A DNA stretch of 64,000 bases from Acanthochromis polyacanthus (GCF_021347895.1 NC_067126.1:33616482-33680481); one strand, 5' to 3'. Positions 11,519-24,508 are shown, counted from the stretch's first letter. Notes: generated by a model not told the origin, from the letters alone. A program made the numbers and translations.

Positions 11519-13332
11519 GAATAGTTTCTGCTTAATTACATGCAACACAGATGCAGTCATTAAAGAAGCACCTCAGTTTATTTCATTTAAAGCCTGCTAT
11601 CTCGAATTAGAAATTACTTTAAAAAAGGCTGTTTGCTGGTTTTGCTGCATTGAATTGTAAGGTACTAATATGGGCTTCATTTCACACTTTCTGCTGAATG
11701 CTGCTTTAAATCATTCTATCCCCTTTTTTGTCTGTCTGAATAATCCACATCGATTAACACGGGGCAGAAAATTGGTACTGCGGTGAAACTTTGAATCCAT
11801 TTGCACCTCGAGACACACTGCAATCACAGATGGAAATGCATGTGATTTTCTTAGAGCTAATTGAAAACATCGCTGATTGGGGTGTGGCAGGAGTGTAGCA
11901 GCTTGACAGTTCCACCCGTGGAGAACAGTTCAGCGGCAGTCTTCTACTCTGTAATTCCGTGTTAGTTTTAAAAGAAAGTTGTATTCTTTAGAGATCATTC
12001 AGTAAAATTGTTCGTTTTCACTTTCGCATGAATAAAAGCTCATCGACTAGATTCTCTCTTCATTTTCTTAATGAGGCCCTAATATGCAATATATACAAGC
12101 CATTCATGTAAATTACTGGGCCTGCTGCTAATTTTTTAAATACTTCAGTATCATAAATATTCTCTTAGCTTTGAATAATCGGTTTACAGCAGAGATATCC
12201 AGATCTACTACAGACGCAAGTAACATGAAAGGTTTATGCCTAGCAAACCTCAAGCAAGAGATGTAGCCCCATAGCTTGTTTGTCACGTTTAGCCTCGCTT
12301 TTCTGGGTGAAAGTGCACCAGCAATAAAGCTCGTGTGAGTTTAAATCCTTGTTTATGGTCACTTAGCAGCAGATGTTGTCCTTTAAATGAACCCCATACA
12401 TTAAATTTAGGGCAGTATTTGAGCTGAACATAAAGGCACACGATGATGAAGATGCATCGTAACCTATTGTCAGCATTAGATCCCTTAAAACTGTACTGCT
12501 CTTTAAACAAGCCGTCGAGGGCTGAGATGCAGGTTTTACTGTAAGAGAACTTACAAGCCTTTCATCCTGAGCATCTCTCTGCCACAGCAGGCCCATTAGG
12601 AATCATGATGCAGTGTGCAGTAATTGGTATTTCTGTTGGTAAGCAGCTTCTTTATCCCAGAGCTGAGCCTCATGCTGCGCCGGAGACTGTCTGATATCAG
12701 AGCCACAGAGAATACATGACTGAACCTGTACAGTGAGCGACACATCTCTCAGATAAACAACTCCCAGGATTCAAAAACAACAACAAAAAAGAACCTCACC
12801 AACTTTACCAAAAAAAATCAGTTGTACTGCACATTTTGTTGGCAGAGATTTGGTTTTTGCTTCACATCTTGCTATGATGAAACAACGATCCCTCCTAAAG
12901 GAAAACTGCTGCTGCATATTCAATAAGATTGACCCTCACACAGCTAAAGGGAAGTTCATAAATTAACATTTTTTTAAAATGCCCTGTGTCATCAAAATTG
13001 GCTGCTCATTTTACACAAATGGCAAGAGGGAGGTTCCCCGCTTTGATGTGGTAATACGCCGTTTTGATTTCTGTGTGTCAAGCACGTTTTAACTGTGAGA
13101 GGCATTCCCAACAGCTACTACTTCAAAATCAATTAAAACCCTTTTGCTAACAGCCCTGCCAGGTTCAAAAGGAGGAAAACTAATTCTTTCACCCTCTCTC
13201 AGACATATTTGAAGAATGTGGACCAAGGGGAGCGGAGATATGAAGTCCCGAGGGAGTGAGAATAAGTCCTGGATTCAGATGCTTCAGCTGTAACATTATC
13301 ATTGCTTCATGTGTGCTGCACCCTGCATGCTA
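11519..13332. other. Intergenic sequence, no gene seen
   Basis: AT-rich unique-looking DNA. No exon, repeat with clear boundaries or structured RNA was recognised. Confidence 0.55.
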
Positions 13333-13528
13333 AACGGTAAATGGTCTGCATTTATATGTTGCCTTTCTACCTCAGATGTACTCAGTGGTTTCACTCAGAC
13401 ACTCACACATCTGAACTGCCATTGAGGGCAACTTCGGGTTCAATGTCTTGCCCAAGGACACTTTGGCATATGGAGAAGCCCAGGACTGAACCACCGCACG
13501 CGCAATTCTCCTTTTTGTTGCAGAAGCA
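13333..13528. repeat. Teleost interspersed repeat fragment ('aacggtaaatgg...cttgcccaaggacac')
   Basis: The landmarks 'aacggtaaatggtctgcatt', 'gggttcaatgtcttgcccaa', 'ggacacttt' and 'gaaccacc' occur in the order seen in a very common fish repeat. The middle is shortened. The fragment is cut at its right end by the Tc1 element that starts at 13529, so the Tc1 element probably inserted into or beside it. Confidence 0.6.
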
Positions 13529-13804
13529 CACTCAACAAAAATATAAACGCAACACTTTTGTTTTTGCTCCCATTTTTTATGAGATGAACTCAAAGATCTA
13601 AAACTTTTTCCACATACACAATATCACCATTTCTCTCAAATATAGTTTATAAATCTGTGATAGTGACACTTCTCCTTTGCTGAGATAATCCATCCTACCT
13701 CACAGGTGTGCCATATCAAGATGCTGATTAGACACCATGATTAGTGCACAGGTGTGCCTTAGACTGCCCACAATAAAAGGACACTCTGAAAGGTGCAGTT
13801 TTGT
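13529..13804 (+). repeat. Left terminal inverted repeat of the Tc1 element
   Basis: It pairs with 14735-15018 as reverse complement over nearly its whole length with scattered mismatches. Small indels explain the length difference of a few bases. Confidence 0.9.
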
Positions 13805-14721
13805 TTTATTGGGGGGGAGTCCACTCCTCTTCAGTGGCTGGATATTGGCGGAAACTGGTACATGCTGTCGTATACGCCAATCCAGAGCATCCCGAACATG
13901 CTCAATGGGTGACATGTCCGGTGAGTATGATGGCCATGCAAGAACTGGGACGTTTTCAGCTTCCAAGAATTGTGTACAGATCCTTGCAACATGGGGCCGT
14001 GCATTATCCTGCTGCAACATGAGGTGATGTTCTTGGATGTATGACACAACAATGGGCCTCAGGATCTGGTCACGGTATCTCTGTGCATTCAAAATGCCAT
14101 CAATAAAATGCACCTGTGTTTTTCGTCCATAACAGACGCCTGCCCATACCATAACCCCACCGCCACCATGGGCCACTCCATCCACAACATTGACATCAGA
14201 AAACCGCTCACCCACACGACGCCACACACGCTGTCTGCCATCTGCCCTGAACAGTGTAAACCGGGATTCATCCGTGAAGAGAACACCTCTCCAACGTGCC
14301 AGACGCCATCAAATGTGAGCATTTGCCCACTCAAGTCGGTTACGACGACAAACTGGAGTCAGGTTAAGACCCCGATGAGGACGACGAGCATGCAGATGAG
14401 CTTCCCTGAGACGGTTTCTGACAGTTTGTGCAGAAATCTTTGGTTATACAAACAGATTGTTTCAGCAGCTGTCCGAGTGGCTGGTCTCAGACCATCTTGG
14501 AGGTGAACATGCTGGATGTGGAGGTCCTGGGCTGGTGTGGTTACACGTGGTCTGCGGTTGTGAGGCTGGTTGGATGTACTGCCAAATTCTCTGAAACGCC
14601 TTTGGAGACGGCTTATGGTGGAGAAGTGAACATTCAATACACAAGCAACAGCTCTGGTTGACATTCCTGCTGTCAGCATGCCAATTGCACGCTCCTTCAA
14701 ATCTTGCCACATCTGTGGCAT
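13700..14721 (-). pseudogene. Tc1-family DD34E transposase, broken
   Basis: On the - strand the frame starts at ATG 14719-14721 (MPQMWQDLKERAIGMLTAGM). It encodes the N-terminal DNA-binding region with a helix-turn-helix (RAVACVLNVHFSTISRLQRR). A one-base frameshift near 14437 moves the conserved reading into a second frame, which has an in-frame TGA at 14309-14311 and then stays open to 13700. The acidic catalytic triad is still legible: D in 'DESRF' (about 14270), D in 'QQDNARPH' (about 14008), and E in 'SPIEH' (about 13910), with exactly 34 residues between the last two. After 'SANIQPL' the frame runs straight into the inverted repeat, so the usual C-terminal end is missing. The product would not be functional. 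Confidence 0.92.
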
Positions 14722-14734
14722 TGTGCTGTGTGAT

Positions 14735-15018
14735 AAAACTGCACCTTTCAGAGTGACCTTTTATTGTGGGCAGTCTAAGGCACACCTGTGCACTAATCAT
14801 GGTTTCTAATCAGCATCTTGATATGGCACACCTGTGAGGTGAGATGATTATCTCAGCAAAGGAGAAGTGCTCACTATCACAGATTTAGACAGATTTGTGA
14901 ACAATATTTGAGAGAAATGGTGATATTGTGTATGTGGAAAAAGTTTTAGATCTTTGAGTTCATCTCATAAAAAATGGGAGCAAAAACAAAAATGTTGCAT
15001 TTATATTTTTGTTGAGTG
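14735..15018 (-). repeat. Right terminal inverted repeat of the Tc1 element
   Basis: Reverse complement of 13529-13804. It ends at GTTGAGTG|TA, the expected Tc1 junction with a TA target site. Confidence 0.9.
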
Positions 15019-15020
15019 TA

Positions 15021-16880
15021 AGTATTTAATCTATTGAAGTGTATTTTCTCTGTTCGGAACTGATTGTATGTACAGTTTGCTGAAGCAGCAGGGATAAGTC
15101 AATCTACGGTTATTACCTCTGACAATAAATAAACAAAAGAGAAAGGAGATCTTATAAACTCTTAATCCACTTTTGATTGCTTTGAATCATGTTGCAGCTA
15201 ATGTTTATCAGTTGTGCAATTCAAGCCAGATCTTTCAGTGATAATCTGATTAATTCTCTGAACTTCCTGCAGCATTTATGAGTCCTTGAACTACTATCCG
15301 CTGGAACATATAATATGCGTTAACTAATATCACATGCTTTGGTGCTGTTGATTTCAAACTTCTCATTGATTTAAAGTAATAATATACATATTCTTACCAA
15401 TAAGACCCTCACTCTGATTACATCTGAACAACTTTACAGACTGTATTTACTTTCTTGGAAAGACTTCAGTACCGAATGTTTAACTAACAAATCAATAAGG
15501 ACCTTATTTCTGGCTTGGTGCTGTAAAATGAGAATGTCAAGACTTGCAAAACACTCAGAGTTATGATTCATTGGATGAAGGGTACTCTGTTCCAGAAGGT
15601 GTGTCAAAGTTTGCTTAGGCAGGATTGGATTTTGAGCGCAGTCAACACATTCTCGCAGGAGCGTGTACAGTATGTGGGACTGCATGGCTGTCTGCAAGTC
15701 TACACGTGATGGTTACATGTTGATCTTTTGCACTTTTTCCTCCCTCTACAGAACAATATTTATCCAGCGAGGCAGCCAGTCACCTGGAGCAAAGATGTAA
15801 CACTGTGCACTTCTGTTTACGGTTGTTGGAAGACATGAAAAGCACATACGAACGTGACTAATCAATGGTGGGGAGATGAAAAGGGAGAGCAGGCTAGAAG
15901 GCATGAAAGCATTTTGCATGGGAGTGATAGCATGAGACTGTGTTTGCATCAGAGGCAGTGGTTTTGCGTAGCAGCTGCATGCAGATCCTAAACTGTGTGC
16001 GCATGTATCTCTTTGGGTGCGAGTGTCCACACAGATGAATATGCAAGTGTGTTTGTTTAAGAGAGTGAAGTGCATGACTCAGCCCGAGGTAGGCAGGCAG
16101 CTCATGTTTCTTCTGCTTGGCAGGCAGTACAGATTAGATCGAACTGACCCGACCATTTAAGAAGCCCCGGGCTTTACCTCTGCCAAACAACAAACACAAA
16201 CGACTCCAAAATCTTTATCTGCGAACTCTCTACTCCCATGTGACTAGTTTGATTAAGTATCAGCGAACAGATTGGTTGATATCAGTCAAAATAAGAGGAA
16301 ATTCTGTTGTTGATGTCATTGTTGCAAGAGCTTAGCATGGGAGATGGATAGATGATTCATTACATTAATTGTGTGACTTACTGTCTGTCAGTGTCATCAA
16401 TACTTCATTGTGACTGTTAACAGGATTTAATACTCATGCTCGGATGACTGTGCCACACTTAGTTGTCCCATCTCAGATTTCACCCTCAGTAATGATGTCA
16501 CTTTGTTTATCTAAAGGGCCGGTACAGAGACACAACTAGTCAAGTTCATGGCCTCACAATTTTTGTACCTTTCCTGGTTATCAGGCTCTAGGACACTTGG
16601 ATGTAAGTTATGGCTGATTGCGTTATCCATTTCTCCTTGCTAGTAGCTAAAGTTACAATTTCCAACCTCCAGATTGTACAGCTGGATGACAAATTAAAGG
16701 AAAGGCTGTACCTTTATTAACCCCTACAGTGAAAGGGCTCTGCTGGATCTGTAATGTTTTGGAGGGCATATTGCTGGCATGGTGTGGGTTCACTTTCCCC
16801 CTAGAGGGAAAAGTCACTGCACACAATACAAAGTTATTCTAGGTGATCACCATTTTCACCCTGATGAGAGTGGTGCCTTC
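15021..16880. other. Intergenic sequence, no gene seen
   Basis: Unique-looking DNA with no recognisable exon. Frames are short and lack domain signatures. Confidence 0.55.
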
Positions 16881-17165
16881 CAGAGTGCACAAGGGGCCAC
16901 TAAGGATTTGATAGGTATGTGGATGATATGCTCAAACACTTGAAAAGTCACCAGTTTGAAACTCACTAGAAGACCTATGCAAGATCTTGGGCTGATGTGT
17001 TCGATACCACTTGCTACCACCATCACCAAAATGTGGGGAAAAAATTACGTTCCATCCCTCTAGCAGAGTCCCAGAGACTTGCAGAATCATTTCAAAGATG
17101 CACTGAGGCTGTTCTGGCAACACACAGGGACCCAACTCCTCACTAAGACACTAATCTGTTGCCTA
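16881..17165 (+). pseudogene. Decayed DNA-transposon remnant, probable transposase C-terminal end
   Basis: The + strand around 17053-17150 can be read as PSIPLAESQRLAESFQRCTE, then AVLATHRDPTPH followed by a stop. This resembles the C-terminal end plus stop of a transposase open frame common in fish genomes, preceded by 'accacttgctaccaccatca'. No inverted repeats or full frame are visible. Family assignment is by pattern only. Confidence 0.35.
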
Positions 17166-17364
17166 TCCACGTGTACTTTATTGGTGGCTGACATGTATTG
17201 ATAATGAACATGGGTTTCTAGTTCAATACATTTAGTTTCTTTATGACTGAAGATCATTTCTCTGAACTGAATGACGCAGTCGTGTAGCGGTCACAGCAGG
17301 TGGGTTCTCAGATTGACCGGCTGGGTGAAGCGTTCATGTTATAGATAGACTGTTTACTCAGAAT

Positions 17365-17480
17365 GGCCCGCAGGTGTGAATGTTTGTCTGTCTCCATGCA
17401 TCAACCCAATGATTGACTGGTGACCTGTCCTGCCTCTCGCCCGATGTCAACTGGAATCAGCTTGATGGGTTGATAAATGC
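17365..17480 (+). repeat. Fragment of tRNA-derived teleost SINE (3' half)
   Basis: 'caggtgtgaatgtttgtctg', then 'gactggtgacctgtcctgcc' and 'tctcgcccgatgtcaactgg' match the order of the 3' half of the SINE found complete at 4439-4795 and 29216-29552. The tRNA-like head is not recognisable, and the copy is old. Confidence 0.6.
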
Positions 17481-17589
17481 TGCAACCCTCAAGGATAAAC
17501 ACTGTCACCTTAACAGTGATAATAATATGACATTTTAAGATAAATTCCTTTTTTCTTTCATGCAATAATAAGACTGATACTGTGCTTCT

Positions 17590-17905
17590 ATCTGTATGTG
17601 AAATATGATGCTAGAGCCAGCAGGCGGTTTGCTTAGCTTAGCATAGTAGCTACAAGCAGGGAGAAACAAATAGCACAGCAAAGTTCACTAATTAGCACAC
17701 TTTATCTTGTTTGTTTATAGGATTAAATTGTTATTTAGAAGTGCTAGTAGGTTGCTTTTTATTAGCTTTTGGACAGAGCAAAGCTGTTTCTCACTGATTC
17801 TAGTGTTTATAAGTTAAGTTCACTGCCTACTGGCTCTAGCTTCATTTGAAGCCTCGTCAAGAACAAAGTCTATTTCCCCAAAACTTCAAACTGTTTCTTT
17901 AAGCT
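17590..17905 (+). repeat. Teleost interspersed repeat ('gcttagcttagcatag...cccaaaacttcaaactgttt')
   Basis: The order of landmarks is a 'gcttagcttagcatag' segment, 'gcagggagaaac', 'cactaattagcacactttat', 'cttgtttgtttat', 'ctggctctagcttcattt' and the end 'ttccccaaaacttcaaactg'. I recognise this as a dispersed non-coding fish repeat with a 'tcaaactgtttctttaa' end. A short related piece lies at about 35920-35980. The transposon class is not known to me. Confidence 0.55.
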
Positions 17906-20900
17906 GAGAAGACGTTTGATTCCCAGACTTGTTAACGAATGCAAAGATGGTTGCCTGTATGTTGTTCCTGTTCCTGTGCCGGACTGGAGATTTGACTGCG
18001 TATGCAAAGCAGATAAAAACTCCAGTGAATTCTGGGATATGCAGCATCCCCCTTGTGACACTGACAAATGTTGAGAAAGTGGAGGGGGAAAAAAAATCAC
18101 CTGAAAGCAGGACAAAAATAATCTTCATTTCACAGCAACCAATTATGTAGCAGCTTGTTTTGAAATAATTACTACTTAATGTCCCTGCTGTCAAATTAAA
18201 TTCAGCTTTTCTGACTGTAAACAACTTTCACACGCAGACCCATATATGACAGAATAATATGAAATGACTCTGACCTATTTACCAATTAGAGTGCTGTCAG
18301 GGGTTAATGACATTAGTGTAATGCTCACGGTTGCTCCTCACAGATAACTGCTAAATCACAGAATTATACCACGTTTGCAAGAAAGAGCAGGAGACTTTCA
18401 GTTAATTAATACTGTTTCCAGCAATTTTTGCACTTGTTATTCAACAACTGACGGTATGAATATAGTTGCCTAATATGATTGGATTTTCATTTACTTATTC
18501 CTTTTTGACTTTTCTTGGCAATGATTTTGTGTTATTCACGTTGTGAAAAGCTAAGCCAACAATCTTTTATTAATGTTCTAAGCAAAAGTAATAGGACTGG
18601 GAGTACTGCAGCCTCTGAGGTCAAAGTAATCTGATTATGGAAGCATATTGTTGAAGCAAGTTGTTATCACCATGCTGTACAAAGTCAAACAGTGTCAAAT
18701 GTGTCCGAAGGTCAGGAGATGAGCTGTCAGGTTACGTCACATAAAAACAGTATGTGATTGTGGCTTGTTGTAATGAAGATGCAGGAACAGACCAAAAAAA
18801 CACACCAGAGTAATGCTAGTTTATTAGCTGCATCAATGAAATTATGTCATAAAGCACAGAACATAAAACTAAAGGATGTAGATGAACACAAGTAAATACC
18901 AACACTCCCAGCATGATGCATACTGCCTTGTGTCTATTAGAATTAATTAAATTTTCCATGCCGTGCCTCTTTTTTTGTTACCAACTTCGATAACGATGTG
19001 ATTCAGTAATCCGGCGCTGCATTAACTGTGCCTCAAAAAACCCTTTAATGCCCACATGCTTCCTCTTCCAGCCATGAGTCATGTCATACGGCTGGGTGGT
19101 GCGAATGAGTTACCTTCTTTTACGTACTCGGGCGAAAGCTCCAGCAAGTGTGACCATGAAAGAGCAAAAAATGTTGTAGAGCCCTGCGTTGATAGATAGC
19201 ATCTGCTTTGTTTCTATTGCCCAACAGCAAAAAGGACAAGTCTGTACCTGAGAGGGATGATGGTGAAATGTGTTGTGTAATGGGGCTGTTGTTTTGGGGC
19301 GTACAGTCGAACAATCTTCGCAGTCTGTCTGAACTCACCTCGGTGCCCTTGCTGTTACGAGCTATTCCCCGCATCTGTGTGCATGAGTGTGAGCGTGACA
19401 TGTACGCCACGGATGAATAATGCATGACATTCAGCTGTGTTTGCATGTTGGGCAACACCCACATAATCAAGAGAAGAAAGAAACACAAAGACCAGGGAGA
19501 CGAGGAGAAATGGCTGCAACACAAACGCGTGAACCTCTGCTGAAATTATTTTGAGCGAAGATCCCAGAAAATTAGTTCTGCTGCCTGCAGGGAGAAACAA
19601 GTGTACACAGCTGTCCTTCGTCATGACACAGGAGGATTTTTTATCCACACTGCTGCCAGAAACTGCCATAATTGTGTCTGACTTGTTCTGCTGCTGACAA
19701 TGTGTCTGTGAACACCTGGTGGAGCAGTGTAATAATGCCTATAGTGAGCTTAGCCGGGCAGGGTGAAAGCAGCCATTGTTACTCTGCTGTTCAAGTATTT
19801 GTTCGCTTCATTCAAAAGCCTTTAATTGCCACATTCACTTGGTGTAATTATTTGCAATGAAATAAATATAGGATATTTTTGCAACCACCTGTGAGTTAAT
19901 AATTATGACAATTATATGTGGTGTTTAGTCCCTGTTACAGCGTTAGCTCTGCTTTAATCTGAAAACAAAGGGGATTTAAATAAACACTGATGTCTTTAAA
20001 GCCACCTGCAAAAGTGTTAAAAGTGCACTATTTCAATCTAGCAATTACCGCTAAAACTACATGTCGCTAGAAGCCTGTGTTCACGCCTGCTTGAACATGA
20101 AAAAACCGAACATGCGTGCAGACACACACATTAGTACCAGCACATATGATTATCAAACAATCGGGGTAATCTGCTGCTGTCAAGTGTGAAGAGACAAAGA
20201 CATGAAGCGTCACGAGTATCTTGAGAAGAAAAAAGAGGGAGAAACGAAGGCTGTGAGAGCGGAAGGATGGAAAAGGCGACACGGACAGACAGAAGGCCAA
20301 AAAATTGGTAATTTGACAGTCATTTCATATTAATACTCCACATTAAGAGCCCCTGTGATGAATAATTAATCTGCTGAAAAAAGTAGTGATTTGAGCTCTT
20401 GGCAGACTAATGCAATGTAAAATAAAGCTCTGTGAATGCGCATATGAACGTATGCGGTGTTTGGAGTACATTTGGGGAACTGAGCCCTATTTTTATCTTT
20501 TAAAAAATAGATTGTGGATGACAGTGGGTTGATAACATAAAGACAAAATGACATCTTGCAGCTTAAATTACGTTTAACTGCGCCGGTCTATTGCTGTATG
20601 TAATGACAGGTTATCTGACGAAGCAGTATGTAATCTTCCAAGCCGATGTCAAGTGTGGCGTGAAAAATTGGGCAGCATTACTTGGACTGTGTAGTGACTC
20701 AGATCGCATTAAAAAGAGTGGCAGACTTGAATCTATCTGACTAGGTCTAACTGGAGCGCTGAACTCTCTGCAAAAAAAACCCAAAACAATTCCTGTTCCT
20801 TTTTTACCTCACAACCCTGCTTGTACTCATATTTAATTCTGAGGAGTTAGATTTTGCAACATGACTTTTGTTTGACAATGAAATGTCAGAGAGCATTTCC

Positions 20901-23399
20901 TCTGGTTTTTTTTTTTTTTTTGCCTCCATTTTTACCCGTCTGGATTATTTTCTCCATTCCCTCTCTGTCATGCTCTCTGTGTCTCCGTCTCACTCTTCTT
21001 AGGGAAGCCTTTTGGAAATAATATGGAGAGGAGTAGTTTCAAAAGTTTTTTGCACATGATTTTTGACTCCACCAGCACAAAAAGCTTTGGTTTACTTATT
21101 TATAATTTTCTCATTTGTTTCAGAGATGCTCTGTGTAACAGGACTTAATGTATCCTCTGTGTACCCCCAGATTACAGTCAGGATTCATCAGCAAAGTGGG
21201 CGCACATGACTCCATGTTCGCGTGTGACTCATGTTTTCAAATCCAAGCTGTGTTGTTAAGATGACAAACTTTTCTCTGCAATTTGAAATGGGATTTCTGT
21301 ATCTGTACGCGTATGTTTCTGTTAAACGTGAGCATCTGTACGTGCACGTCTTTGTGTGTGCACTGCCTCTTCGCGGTCCTCTGTGTGATACCAACACAGT
21401 CAAGTGAGAATGGAGGAAAATGCACAAAGAAACCCAATAAATCATTCATATGCTTTTGGGATATACTATGAAAATGTGTGCATGATGAAATAAGTGAACA
21501 AAACTCTCTCTGTCTCCACTCTGTGCTTCTCCCAGCTATCCGGTGGTAACCTTGCTGACACCAGCTCAACAGTTAGTCCTCAGGGTTTTGAAATGTTACG
21601 TTTACAGTGAAAATAATTGTAATAATAAGGCAGTGTGTGCAAGTTTTCAAACAGTGCTCAACAATTGATGGATGCTAATAAGGGAGCCGTGGCTATCAGG
21701 ACTTTATCTAGGTGATGGACCATGTTATGAAGTGAACATAAAGCAGTCTTCTCAGTTTCCATGGAGACCTATTGTGATCCCCAGCATCCACTATACTGAA
21801 CATTCGTCTGATTCCTTTTTTTTTTCTCCTCTAAGCAAATACACATGTGGATAGTTGCCAAAAGTGGTGTGAGGGGTCAAAGGTGTTCTTGTCTTCATTG
21901 CTAACATGATGCCAGGCTTAAACAACATTGCAGCAGCCTTTTAGATTGCCTCCCTGTGCAAACTGTGCCATCACTTGGCCGTGCAATAAGGAGTCTGTGG
22001 AGAACCAAGCTAATTTTAGAAGCAGCAATATGTAGACCAGGTGTAACGCACATGGCCTACCTAGCCACCTCAGCTTAGCTGCGTATTAGTTCAGCAGCAC
22101 TGGAGCTGGATAGACCTTTGAAGAAGCTGGACCAATAGCCCACATGCTTTAGCAGTGTCTAATCCCATTGTGCCTTACTTTTAGTTGCCAGCAGTGTCTG
22201 CTAAAGCCTTTGTTTTCCCTATATAAACATGCTAAAAGCTGTCTCCCTTTTCTGTTAATACCATGACACAGTTTCAAACAGAACGGAGGTGCAAACGGAT
22301 CTTTTTCTCCTCATTAAAGTTTCTGGTTAACTGTTTTGCGGATGTGAGGTTACGGTTTATTAACTTACTGTATTCTGTAAATATCTCTTTCAGCGCCTCA
22401 GGGCCCACACCCAACTCTTGTTCAGGAAGTTTTATCTGAGCTCAAATCCATGAGAACAGCGAGGGGGGGGGGGGGGCGGGAATCATCTTTACTGCTTCCA
22501 AAAAACGGTATTCATGTTGCATTCAGGCAGTATTCGAAACTTTCAATTCCCAGATGATAAAGAGCATAACAGATGGGTCCGTTGCAATTACTTTTTGTAT
22601 GCACATGCAAAGGCATCCTCATTTATTTATGTATAACAGGAGAGAGCTTTGAGTTCCACCAAGCCTTTTTTTTTGGATTCTATACTTCTATCCTTATTTT
22701 TCCCGAAAGCAGCTTTCCACCAAAGCAGTATTATCTCATTGTGCTATTTTCTGTTTCCCTGCAAACTCCCATTCACCCTGTCTATTCTGAGATCCTGCTA
22801 ATAATGCAGCAGAGTCGCGGAAATCAATAAATCTGCGCTTATGTCAAAGTGATGCTTGGCTTAGCTACAAATAATCACAATCAAAGAGGGATGGAATTTC
22901 CAACTTGCAACCTCTGAAAGGTGAACCGTAACATGTTGGAGAGGAGAGAAGAAAAAAAATATGCGCTTGTTCTGATATTTTCCTACAGTTCCCAAACAGA
23001 GTGGCACCTCATTATGTTGATTGCCAGTGGTGTGTGAGGCAGTGTGGAGTAGGAAGAAACAGGAGGGGAGGGAGGGATATAAAATTTCTGCCTGTAACAC
23101 ACAGGCTGCTGGGAAATTATGCATGAGAGGGTGACTTTTTTTTTGGTGATCAGCACAAGACAAGTAAACACCATTAATGAAAGTCTAATATTTACCCAGA
23201 AAAGACCCCATCATTATGCACTTAATTCTCAGTGTAAAGTGATTCTGTTCTAACTAAATGCACATCGGCCTCGGAAAGGTGCTTAAACCTCACCCCTGAG
23301 AATCAAAATCTGAGAAAATTGGTGGCTTTGGAGGCTTAATTACCCTCCACTTGGGTTAACCTATTCACTCCACCAACGACTGACCCAGAATTTTAATGT
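17906..23399. other. Intergenic sequence upstream of igsf3, no gene seen
   Basis: About 5.5 kb of mostly AT-rich, unique-looking DNA. It includes a 14-base G run (22463-22476). No exon, RNA gene or bounded transposon was recognised. Several stretches are free of repeats and could hold distal regulatory elements of igsf3, but that cannot be read from one sequence. Confidence 0.5.
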
Positions 23400-24508
23400 A
23401 GAAAATGCAAATATGGCCTCTCCCACAGTGGCTTTGGCCCCACACGGACCAGGGCGTGGTCTCCAGCGGGAAAGGGGTGGGCGCAGACGAGCACGCTGTT
23501 TAAAGTTTGCAAACTGCCAAAGTGCTCTGCCACGCAGGAAAACAAGGAAATAACCTTTGGATGGAGGGAAAGGGGGTTGCGTCTCTGCGGAGCGTTTGTG
23601 GGACGAGGCTGCAATTAGACAGTTCTGTTGGAGCTGAGCCGTTTTTTTTTTTCCACGGTCCGAATTAGAACCGCTCAGGTGCACTGGCGGGGGCAATTGC
23701 CGAACCAAAGTGTTAAAGTATTTAATTGATTAAGCCGATCTTTTTGTGTCAGAGCACAAAAGCCTTGTCTGCTCCATCTAGAACGCACCGCCCATTGGGC
23801 TTTCTGCGGAGCGATAGAGAGGGAGATTGATTAGAGTCTCCGGGATTTACCGTGGAAAAAGCCAGAGCCTGCTCCGCTGTCGGACTGTGATTTGCTCTCC
23901 CATCAGTGAATGGGAAATTAGCAAGGACTTATTCCAGTCTGACTCCACACCGCCTGCACTTTCGGATACCCACCTCTCTCTCCTGCTCTCCTGCACACGT
24001 TTTAGCCTCCTGTCCTTTGATCAGGTATCCAAATAGGCGCAAGTCACGCCTGGACTTCTTTTGCTCATTTTTTTTTTTCTACCGAGGAGGAGTGTGGATC
24101 GCCTCCGCAGTCTCGGATGCGTAGTAAACGGGGAGTGGGTTGGGTCGCCGAGGCGCTGCCGTACGCACACGTCGCCAGCGATAAAAGCAAAAATAGGTGA
24201 AGCCGAGAGGAGAGGAAGCGACACCCCGAGGCTTTTCATTCCAAACGGGAGAGCATATCGGAGGGGTGAAGCCGCTTCCCCCGGAGAAAGCCTACCGGGG
24301 CTCACCGGCTGTGGTGGATTTGACTCTCAAGACGACCTCCGGCTGCGTTTTTTTTATTAGATTTTTTTAAACATTTTATTTCTGTGGCGCCGGGGATTCG
24401 GAGATCTTCTGATTCGGGGCCAGCGGTTGATCACACAGTTGGACACCTCCTCGTCTATATATAAAAAAGAGGATATTGGGGAAGTGGATCTGCGGAGCAA
24501 CACACACA
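23400..24508 (+). promoter_or_regulatory. igsf3: Probable igsf3 promoter and 5'UTR region
   Basis: Base composition becomes richer in G+C and CpG over this stretch compared with the AT-rich flanks, especially at 23410-23500 and 24020-24440. A GC-box-like CCGCCC (23788-23793) is directly joined to an inverted CCAAT box (ATTGG, 23794-23798). A TATATATAAAA stretch lies at 24456-24466, only about 45 bases before the ATG. The CpG character and the GC-box/CCAAT pair favour a start somewhere upstream with a long 5'UTR. The TATA-like run could alternatively be incidental. The start site cannot be placed. Confidence 0.45.

Larger units (their letters stand above)
13529..15018 (-). mobile_element. Tc1-type DNA transposon, near complete but inactive, with long inverted repeats
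   Basis: The element starts CACTCAACAAAAATATAAAC and ends with the inverse, ...TTTTTGTTGAGTG, directly followed by TA (15019-15020). The corresponding TA on the left has become CA. The ends form terminal inverted repeats of about 280 bases (13529-13804 and 14735-15018), containing the paired segment 'gtgccttagactgcccacaa'. Between them a transposase gene lies on the - strand. At 1490 bases it is near the usual size for a fish Tc1 element. Its transposase has a frameshift, a stop and a missing C-terminal end, so it cannot move itself, though the ends could in principle be acted on by a related enzyme. Confidence 0.95.

Noticed and set aside
14089..14506. Separate + strand open frame of 132 codons over the Tc1 element
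   Set aside because: It is the antisense shadow of the transposase region.
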